A stretch of DNA of 64,000 bases. It comes from Hermodice carunculata. Its lineage: Eukaryota > Annelida > Polychaeta > Eunicida > Amphinomidae. The position numbers were made by a program, and so were the translations under genes. The notes under the pieces are model-generated. The model ran no database searches and was not told the origin of the DNA. It saw nothing but the letters and a program-made list of their open reading frames with translations. Of the stretch, positions 56,349 to 64,000 are shown in pieces (the first letter of the stretch is position 1; every line of letters begins with the position of its first letter). Location of the stretch: the NCBI GenBank assembly GCA_964020975.1, contig OZ026615.1, forward strand, positions 82,012,662 through 82,076,661, read 5' to 3'.

Positions 56349-57029
56349 AACCAGAATCTGCATACCTTACCATATCTCAAAATGTTTTGAGCATTAAAAG
56401 GAAATCGTGTGTACTGTACCTGAAATATGACCTGTACACTTGAACTATAACTGTTTTATCGTATAAGTCTCGTCTGGCCAGTGAGTCTATTTCCTGGACC
56501 TATTCTATAAGTATTGATCCACAACTAAAGACATGCTGCTGTATGGACACAGATGTCTAGGGGGATCTGTAAGGTGGCTGGGCTATTGGCCAGATCCTAC
56601 AAGGGGCACCAAGGTTCATGCTCCCTTAATATAATGACAGACAGTGAGAATGGGACTTTGTTGGTGATATATTGCTGACATGACAAAGGAGTCATTACCC
56701 AACAGCCCCTGCCCTCCTGATATCTGTGCCCAGCAAGCCCCAGTCAATGTGTCTACAGCTCTAACATCCCTTCAATTTGATGTGCCATTTACTCAATTGA
56801 CTCTCTGGGTCTGCAAGGCTATTCCCACAACAAAACGTGTCTCTCCTGTGGGTACAGAAATATGCTGTCTTCCCCATGTACTTTATCACCATGTCTCTTG
56901 ACACTTTTAGTGCAATATTCAACATTTGGCAAGAGAGCAACTGCAGACTTGATATAAATATTCAAGATGTATGAACTCCAATTTTTAATTGATGAAAAAT
57001 ATGCCAAACGTATCCTGATTCCTGTCATA

Positions 57030-57360
57030 TAAACATTAAGATAGTCTTCCCACAGTAATGCAAATAATAAGACAGTCTTCCCACATAATGCAAATAATAA
57101 GACACTTTTCCAACAGTAGTGCAAACAAAAAGACAGTCTTCCCACAGTAATGCAAATAATAAGACAGTTTTCCAACATAATGTAAATAATAAAGAGTCTT
57201 CCCACTGTAATGCAAACTAGACACTTTTCCCACAGTAATGCAAATATTAAGATGGTATTCACACATAATGCAAATAATAAGTATAGTCTTCCCAATGTAA
57301 TGCAAACAAGTCTTCCTACAGTAATGCAAACAATAAAACAGTCTTTCTGCAGTGACTTAA
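57030..57360. repeat. minisatellite, about 31-base unit
   Basis: Ten or so copies of AATAAGACAGTCTTCCCACA plus GTAATGCAA, with small deletions. The overlapping 181- and 97-codon frames are artefacts of the array. Confidence 0.9.
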
Positions 57361-57499
57361 ACAAGAGGACCTGTCAGCTCCATAACATTAGCAAAGGTGT
57401 TTTCATACGTACAAAACTATTTCACAAAAAAAACCTGGAGTTCCTCTGCAATGTTTCTGCTTGTACTTTTGCTGACTGCTGTTTCAATAAATTCCTGAT

Positions 57500-60100
57500 C
57501 TAATGACACTGACACACATGTACTTGTATGAGCATGCCCATTACAACCAGAGTTATCCTATGTGCACATGTTTAGCAAGATACAGATCTCAAATATATTT
57601 TAACTTTACCTTGTCCTTTTCTGCCTCTAAAGGGTTAATGACCACTATGAAGCATCAATGACAAAACTGTTGCCTCAGATACAATGCCAAACAATCACGA
57701 GTAGCATTTAAGAAGTGAACAAAATGATTCCTTGAGACACAAGACAGATACCACTGGCAGTGATTGGCTTTAGCTATGAGAAAAATTCTTTTTCATAGAA
57801 TCCTTAAACAGCAAGTGGTTTGCCCAAAACATCAGAGTGTAAAATTGACCCAACAGGCATGAAGCCAACAGTTTTGAAATGTGCCCAAAGAGCTGTTGAC
57901 TAATTGCCAAAATTATTCCTGATTCAAAAATGACACATGGACAACATTTTTCACTTTAGACCATTTCTTGCAGTTTTTAGTGTGAAAAAGTTGCATGCCT
58001 ACAATCTCATGTTAAGTCCCTTGAACACTTGTTCAGCACGGAAGAAGTAAGTTCAGAGTTGCACAGATTTTCCATTTACAATCTCAACCCTTAGTGACCT
58101 AACACAAATGTATTGCCGTATAACTTTTTCTCTTGAAAGAACTACCAGCATGCATCTGATGTCATGTGTGTTGCTGGCCTCTTTTTTGTCATAAAGGATA
58201 ATAGTCCACCTGCCTGAGGTTTTATCAGTGAAATCTGGGGAAAATGTGCCCAGAATGCACCAAGGAAAGCTGTTGACTCAGTCTACTGATAGTTAATACG
58301 GGAAGTTAAAAGGTTTAAGTTTCCAGTGTTGCCTCTGAAGCAACAGAAGAGACACGCTGAGGGGCCCTCTGTTGCTGTGACCAAATAAGCCAGGCACATG
58401 CATCAACTCTTGGTCACTGCCTCCATGGCATCCATTCTGCTGATACGTGGTATTCCCCTTGTTTTACTCACTATACTCCCACCACGGGAAACTAAAACAA
58501 CTTTGCCACATTTATGGACTATTTCCTAAATGACATTTTACTCAAACAATATGGGGAAAAAGCAAGTAGTCATGTGATTGACCAAGAAAACAAACAGAGA
58601 GAAAAATTTGAAGTCTCAAAATATGCCAATTTCCTCCCTCGTGGAAGTTTACCCAAGTGTCAACAGAATTTTGGGAGGGAAATACATGCACTCAGAAATG
58701 TATGCTAATATTTGCATGTAATTATCATATATTTATATGCACTGATGAATCAGTTTGAGAGAATCCCAGTTATATTACACTGGACAAGTCACTGTGGATT
58801 GTAGTACAAGTATGAGGAAGCATATGACTCGGCTACTTTAAACTACCACATAGATGTACGTACATGTAAAACACATTAGAAGTTTTTATGCTTTAAGCAA
58901 CACTTGACTAAAGGGGGAAGCAATTTTCTTTCCAATTTCTGTTATGTGATTTTCCAAGTACGTCAAACATTTGCAATTCTTTCAATTCTGTATACCATCA
59001 TATAATTAATGTCCTGCAACATCTTAGCCATGCCAACAGGGGAATTTTGAGTTATCCAAGCATACACTCTCCTTATCCATTCTTGTCATTGCCCATGGAA
59101 AATTTTGGAGGAATTTTACTTTAACCAGCAGGAATCATTGGCTGCAAGTGCACCCTAAAGCACTGCCATTAATAACATTCACCATGAAAGTTGGTCAAGG
59201 TCAGCCATATGTAAAACTGTAGCCCTGGCGCTCATGTACAATATGGAAATCCAAATTAAAAAAGTGGGAATTCAGTTGCTGTGACCTTAGAAAATAGGTC
59301 AAGTTCATCCATATACATGTACTATTCCAACCAAGTCCTTAATAAAGAACCATCAGCAAATGCAACTGAAGAATCTGAAGTGAAACAGTTATGGATTTAT
59401 CATCCACTAATTGATGTCTGACGGATGGCAGAGGCATGTACAGACAAGGTAATTATTCCAGGGAAGTCACCTTACAGGCAATGCCCTAACAACAAATTCA
59501 ACAACAAAATCTTGGAGACAGTCTATATCTACATGAAATATTATCATGTGTTTAGCTGTAAGAACATGTTTCAGAGCCTTAAACCAGACACGTCTACTCT
59601 TTCCGATGGCAGATCCTTGCTATGATCAAGATCATAAACATGTACATGTACATGTATTGTAATTGCACTAATGCAACCTCAATGGCAAACAGAATGTCAA
59701 TAATGCAGCTAAAACTGTTAAGTTACTCTGAAAACCTCACTTGGCATGACATACATTGCATGACCTTAAAGCATGTCTACTCTTCTGATATTAGTTCAAT
59801 TCACAAGTACATATACAAACACATAAATTGTATAGAGTATGCATGCTACACATCGCCTTTGCTTTTGCTCTGACATAAGACACACTCTGGAACTACATCA
59901 GTGCTATACTAAGTAAGCAGAACACTTCACAAGCAGGTAAAAAAGTGAAATTTCCTAACTTTCTAACCCAAAATGAGCTTACATGTGCTATTTCTAAGCA
60001 GTTCACCTCCTTAAAATCTCATTCAACTCAAACTTGCCTGACATTCTGCTATGTCTTATCAGCTAGAAAACCCAGATAAGCATCACCCTATGTCTACAGC
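57500..60100. other. sequence without confident features
   Basis: AT-rich with scattered ACATGTACATG words (59638-59656) and one decayed AGGTCA-containing piece (59180-59310) of the hairpin-ending family. No exon of the host gene could be placed here. Confidence 0.4.
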
Positions 60101-60139
60101 ACTTTTAAACTATAAAAAGCACTGCCTGGTTTCCACAAA

Positions 60140-60586
60140 ATTATATGCAGCAACCATCCCAATGCTATTGGTGGTGGCACTGCCCTGTTTGTTACATGGT
60201 CATTTGTAGCTAATTGGCAGGCAGATCTTAAAGTTCCCAACTTGGAAATGCTGTGGTGTGAAGTCAGACCACATAATAACAAATTCCTTGACAGAGTTAT
60301 TTATAGGTCCCCAACTCTCTTATTTCGTTTTGGAATAAATTTCAACACAGTGTCAATATGGCTAAAGCCTCCAATATATGTAATATTGTTATAGCTGGTG
60401 ATCTAAATGCTGATCCTAACACGACATAGGGAAATAAACTCTCTCAATTTATCTAACAACAATATCTAACTCTTCATGTAAAAAAAAAAATCCAATACGT
60501 ATTACCGAATATTCTGCCATGTCGTGACCAAATTATTAGCAATATTCCATATTTTATTAATATTATCTGTGCTCTTCCTCCAATAG
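60140..60586 (+). pseudogene. LINE endonuclease remains
   Basis: Readable pieces of the APE domain: NAIGGGTALFVTW, LEMLWCEVRPHNNKFLDRVI followed by YRSP, then in another frame VIAGDLNADPN (the GDFN/GDLN motif) and DQIISNIPYFI. Frame changes and stops show that it is not functional. The order and spacing fit the C-terminal half of a LINE endonuclease. Confidence 0.8.
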
Positions 60587-60928
60587 GTAAGGTCAAGATC
60601 TGCTGGTTGATGTGGGTTCTCAGCAGAGGGCTCTGTAGGCAAGAGGGCTATAGCTAGGTATGTGTATTTCCATTACTTGCCATTGTAATATGCACCGATG
60701 TAACTTTAAAACCATTCTCCCTAGAAACACCAAATTTCTTGTGGTAAATGGTTGTATATAGTTAAAATAATCATGTAAATTTGGTAACTTTTGCTGCAAA
60801 ATGATTCAGTAAATTGAATATTACTTTAACATAGAATCTAATGGGAATACACACCTCTAGCCCACAAGAATGGTGTGCATTGGGATGTATATTCAGTCAA
60901 ATACATATACAATTGTTAATTGCAACCA
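60587..60928. mobile_element. 342-base insertion in the LINE
   Basis: The LINE reading breaks off after ALPPI at 60586 and resumes with TCNHCVVCADLLF at about 60934. The flanks CTCCAATAG and CTCCTATTG look like a 9-base target duplication with two changes. No terminal inverted repeats or coding motif seen. Confidence 0.55.
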
Positions 60929-60929
60929 C

Positions 60930-61600
60930 TCCTATTGCAACTTGTAATCACTGTGTTGTGTGTGCTGATCTTTTATTTAGACAGAGAAGAAGCCGGTATA
61001 CAAAGGACACATATGGGATTTTTAAAAAAGCAAACTTCAGTATTTTCAGAAGTTATCTGGGGTACTTTAAATTGGGAATCATGCATTGTTTCCAATGATA
61101 CAGATATTTGTTGTGACTCTTGGTCAAAAACATTTCTTGATGCTGCTTAACATTGTATCCCAAATAAAAACATAGATGTTCATATGTCTGACCTCCCATG
61201 GTACAATTCACATTTACATTGCTTACCTAACAAAGTGCGTGGAGCATATGGCAAAGTTAAAGCCAATGCCCATTGCCATAACACCGGTGTGTGGTCTAAT
61301 TTCTGCAGGCAGTGCAACAGCTACCAATAGCACCTGAAAACCGCTCAGTATGACTATCATGACAAACTCTGTGTTTCTGTAAATAACTCAGATCAGACAA
61401 ACAAATGCTGGTGGCATACAGTTAAGTGTATCTTAAATCGCAACCATCCGGCTCTGATTCCTTCACTTTTAGTGGACGATAACCATTTTATTGATAACTT
61501 ATTTGAAGCTGAAATTTTCAACTGTTTTTTCTCAAAGAGTGCACACTTGACTTCTCATCAGCTTCTCTTCCTGACCAAATCATACATCCGCCCAATACAA
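60930..61600 (+). pseudogene. LINE linker between endonuclease and RT
   Basis: Open and broken pieces: CNHCVVCADLLFRQ, DTYGIFKKANFSIFRSY, MSDLPWYNSHLHCLPNKVRG, then NRNHPALIPSLLVDDN. The 'LPWYNSHLH-x-L-x-NK' motif is typical of the segment before the RT in these LINEs. Confidence 0.8.
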
Positions 61601-62191
61601 TAGGTTCAATTTCGATCTCCGATGAGGAAGCTTTTGATATTCTACATAGCTTGGATGTTTCTAAGGCTACTGGACCTGATGGTATCAGCATAAAGCTCCT
61701 AAAAGATGATGGGCCAATCATACATAAATCTCTAACTGACCTTTTCAATCCTTCTCTGAGTAATGATAGATTTCCCTCGAAATAGGAACAAGCTAATGTC
61801 ACTCCAATACATAAAAAGGGAGTGGAAAATCTTTGTAACAATAATTGACCTGTTTCTTTGCCAAGCTGTCTTAGGGAGGTATTTGAAGAAAAAAAAAGGG
61901 TTTTTAAACATATTTTCCACTTGTTTAGAGACAATGTGTGAATTTCAGCCAATCAGTCTGGCTTCACACCGTGTGACTCTACTGTTAACCAGTTACTTAT
62001 TTTATATCATGAACTGTGTCTTGTGGTTGATCAACAAAAGGAAGTACACCTTGTGTTCCAAGATATTAGGAAGGCTTTTGATAAGGTTTGGCATGCAGGT
62101 TTATTATCAAAACTCGAGACAAACGGAATTTGGGGAAATTTGTTAGCTTGGTTTCAAGCTACCTTAAGGCCCAACAACAACATGCTGTAAT
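61600..62191 (+). pseudogene. LINE reverse transcriptase, N-terminal part
   Basis: Motifs in order: LHSLDVSKATGPDGISIKLL, ANVTPIHKKG, then degraded PVSLPSC, ISANQSGFTP and FQDIRKAFDKVWHAGLLSKL (motif A, F-x-D-x-x-KAFDKV-x-H). Ends at SSYLKAQQQHAVI where the 626-base element is inserted. Confidence 0.88.
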
Positions 62192-62817
62192 ACGGTCTAT
62201 GCATAAGTTCACCAAGCGGGAAAATCCCGGCAGTTGTCCCATTACGAAAGCGAGGCATGCGGGCCGAGTTTTTGCTACCAGATGGCGCGCTGTGCACCTT
62301 ATGAAAAGTGGTCACGATAATGCATGATGGCAGACACTAATGTTGTTCATGTCAACATGAACAGAAAAGCAGGAAATGGAACAAATACAGGAGGTGTATA
62401 GAAGTTTACCATTGTAGATCGCTGGTGGTGGGAGTACGGAAAGCATTGATAGTTAGAACATTGAGTGACAAGGCAAATTATCGTGGTAAACCACCACTGA
62501 CTGTTGTGTAGTGGGCTGTTGATACCAGGAAGAAACGTCAAACTCACAAATATAAAAAGTATAAATGCCGCTATATTCCTTCCATCAACTGATATTCCTT
62601 TGTCTTTCAAATACTTTTTCAGCCACCCTAGATTCTGTTTTTTGAAGAAATCATGGTCCGTGTTTCACTCCTCGTTACTTGCTGTATTCAGTAGCACTGT
62701 AGCCTGTGCGGTGAGACTGAGTGGCCCGCAAATTACCCAGAAACCTGTGCGTGCCTGGCTCTGACATCGGAATCTCCGCTGGGGTTTCTCCACTTGGTGA
62801 ACTTATGCATAGACCGT
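62192..62817. mobile_element. DNA transposon with perfect 25-base TIRs and AT duplication (ISL2EU-like)
   Basis: 626 bases. Left end ACGGTCTATGCATAAGTTCA followed by CCAAG, and the exact complement at the right end. Both sides are flanked by AT. Cutting out the element with one AT restores the LINE reading QQHAVIHGQSSRW in frame, confirming the 2-base duplication. Perfect TIRs suggest recent activity. AT duplications fit the ISL2EU group. On the minus strand a piece LGWLKKYLKDKGISVDG resembles a SAP-like helix; this is only suggestive. Confidence 0.85.
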
Positions 62818-63297
62818 ATTCATGGTCAATCTTCTAGATGGGGAGCAGTCCAAGCTGTGGTCCCCCAAGGATCTGTCCTTGAACCTCTTCTCTTTTTGAT
62901 ATATATTAATGATATTGTGGGTCTTCTTCAATGTGACATGAAGCTGTTTGCTGATGATACAACTCTGTATTTAACTGTGGACAACCCCACCACAGATGGC
63001 CAAATCATCAATTTTGGATCTGCAATTGATGGATGGATGGGCAAATGACTGGCTGATCACCTTGAATGCCCCCAAAACAGACAGTATGTTGATTTCACGT
63101 CAAACTGTTTCTCCAGACCATCCATCACTTATATTTCAGGGCCATACATTACATGAAGTTAATAATCACATACATTTAGGTTTAACTTTTCACAATAAGC
63201 TGAGATGGTCAGATCACATCGCCGCCTCAAAACTGGGAAACATCTCAATATAATGAAAAGTTTGCAATATCTCCTTGACTACCAAACTCTACAAACT
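62818..63297 (+). pseudogene. LINE reverse transcriptase, C-terminal part
   Basis: Motifs: HGQSSRWGAVQAVVPQGSVL (motif B, 'PQGSVLGPLLF' with one Gly to Glu change), LLFLIYINDI, KLFADDTTLYLTVD (motif C, F-ADD with both catalytic Asp), and then a frame change into NAPKTDSMLISRQT and GLTFHNKLRWSDHI. Confidence 0.9.
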
Positions 63298-63530
63298 ATA
63301 TTTTATGTTAGGAACAAGTGGGACTCAAACCTGCAACCTTTGGCACCAGTTGCCTAGCTAAAATGGAAAATGCACATATCCACTTGGTCAAATCCCAATT
63401 CTTATTGGGAATGGTTCAATGGAGGTAGTTATGTGCAAATGTCATATCAACATGGTTATGCAGTATAAATACTGAGTCGGCATTTATTTCCAGATTCGGG
63501 GACTTAAATCCACCAGCATTAAGGAAATGC
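63298..63530 (-). mobile_element. tRNA-derived SINE copy inserted in the LINE
   Basis: On the minus strand it carries A-box-like TTGACCAAGTGG and B-box-like GGTTTGAGTCC, and matches the copy at 1145-1248 and the segment at 1-180 (GGTTCAATGGAGG, ATCAACATGGT). The LINE reading KLYKLYF stops here and resumes after 63610. Confidence 0.75.
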
Positions 63531-63536
63531 CAAAAA

Positions 63537-63610
63537 TATATATTTTATGTTCAGAATGAGTGGAAGTCGGACCTGCAACCTTTGGCACCAGTCGCCTAGC
63601 TGAAATATAT
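63537..63610 (-). mobile_element. second, truncated SINE copy
   Basis: Only the tRNA-like part with CCTGCAACCTTTGGCACCAG and CGCCTAGCTGAAAT remains, preceded by TATATTTTATGTTCAGAA as in the first copy. The two copies lie head to tail, the second ending at the LINE junction near ATATATATTTTTTC. Confidence 0.7.
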
Positions 63611-63990
63611 ATTTTTTCTTTATTAAACCTATTTCCGAATATGGCAGTCCTGTTTGGCATGGCTGCACATCAACTGATGCTATCAAACTTAATGGAGTTC
63701 ATCTGGTGGCTGCCAGAATAGTTACTGATGCTATGTATGGTACAGCAAATGCTAAACTATAAGAAGAATTAGGATCACAAACTTAAGCTAGTTATCAAGA
63801 ATACACTAAGTTCTCATTAATGTATAAAATTGTTTACAAGCTAGTTCCAAATTATGTATAGTCGATCATTCCAAGTATTCTCAACCCAGAAGTTCCAAAT
63901 TATAACACACATCAGAGATCTGATTTGCCTCATTTCTGCACCCAACAGATACATATAATAATTAAATAATAATTCGTTTTCCCCCCTCCA
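63611..63990 (+). pseudogene. LINE C-terminal region
   Basis: Resumes FFIKPISEYGSPVWHGCTST and AIKLNGVHLVAARIVTDAMY, the common post-RT motif 'RP-x-LEYG-x-x-W-x-G ... L-x-x-x-Q-x-x-AARI-x-TGA'. Then pieces FSLMYKIVYKLVPNY and IIPSILNP. Continues to the window edge. Confidence 0.85.
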
Positions 63991-64000
63991 CAGTATGTCT

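Larger units (their letters stand above)
60115..64000 (+). mobile_element. non-LTR retrotransposon (APE/RT LINE), broken, runs off the window
   Basis: A LINE of the APE-endonuclease type (CR1/Jockey-like; clade not assigned) on the plus strand. In order: endonuclease remains, a linker with a WYNSHLHCLPNK motif, reverse transcriptase, and the typical C-terminal region. The frame is broken many times. It contains three blocks of later insertions (60587-60928, 62192-62817, 63298-63610). The 5' end is truncated or unrecognised. Confidence 0.9.

Noticed and set aside
56819-57503. 181-codon Cys/Leu/Tyr-rich open frame and its 97-codon neighbours
   Set aside because: They come from the 31-base tandem array.

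Overview
The window looks like nuclear DNA from an invertebrate animal, probably marine (a lophotrochozoan or a basal deuterostome; I cannot narrow it further). Coding sequence is sparse and occurs as short pieces bounded by GT/AG splice sites. The introns are kilobases long, AT-rich, and filled with ACATGT palindromes, minisatellites, foldback elements, a Penelope-like element and a LINE. I see no bacterial gene organisation and no complete unspliced host gene.

One host gene dominates and runs right to left (minus strand) from at least 44640 down to 2417, continuing past the left edge. I pieced together 18 exons. Every junction between neighbouring exons keeps the reading frame, although the exon ends use all three phases. 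Reading 5' to 3', ten short exons (44640-29359) encode a helical region I do not recognise. A 270-codon acidic, Ser/Thr-rich exon follows (26746-25937). Three exons then encode a MyTH4 domain (21196-13485), one small linker exon follows, and four exons encode lobes F1 and F2 of a FERM domain (12086-2417). The MyTH4-FERM part is secure. The upstream part rests on splice sites and phase, and could belong to a neighbouring gene.

The introns record a long insertion history. A decayed Penelope-like element (about 16085-19900, plus strand) sits in the second MyTH4 intron. Its 3' region holds a fully paired type I hammerhead ribozyme (19805-19844). A second hammerhead-like core lies in a 219-base insertion inside a minisatellite (46425-46643). 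Terminal-inverted-repeat elements have landed inside minisatellites at 9352-9515, 22042-22200 and 47185-47909, with target-site duplications still visible. Fragments of a repeat family ending in a hairpin plus CTAA recur from 22.5 to 59 kb. A GGTGG-rich element occurs as two inverted pairs, and a tRNA-derived SINE occurs at both window ends.

The right end (60115-64000, plus strand) is a broken non-LTR retrotransposon with endonuclease and reverse transcriptase remains. It was itself hit by a 342-base insertion, a 626-base element with 25-base perfect terminal inverted repeats and a 2-base AT duplication, and a pair of SINE copies. I found no protein-coding host exon between 44640 and 60100.
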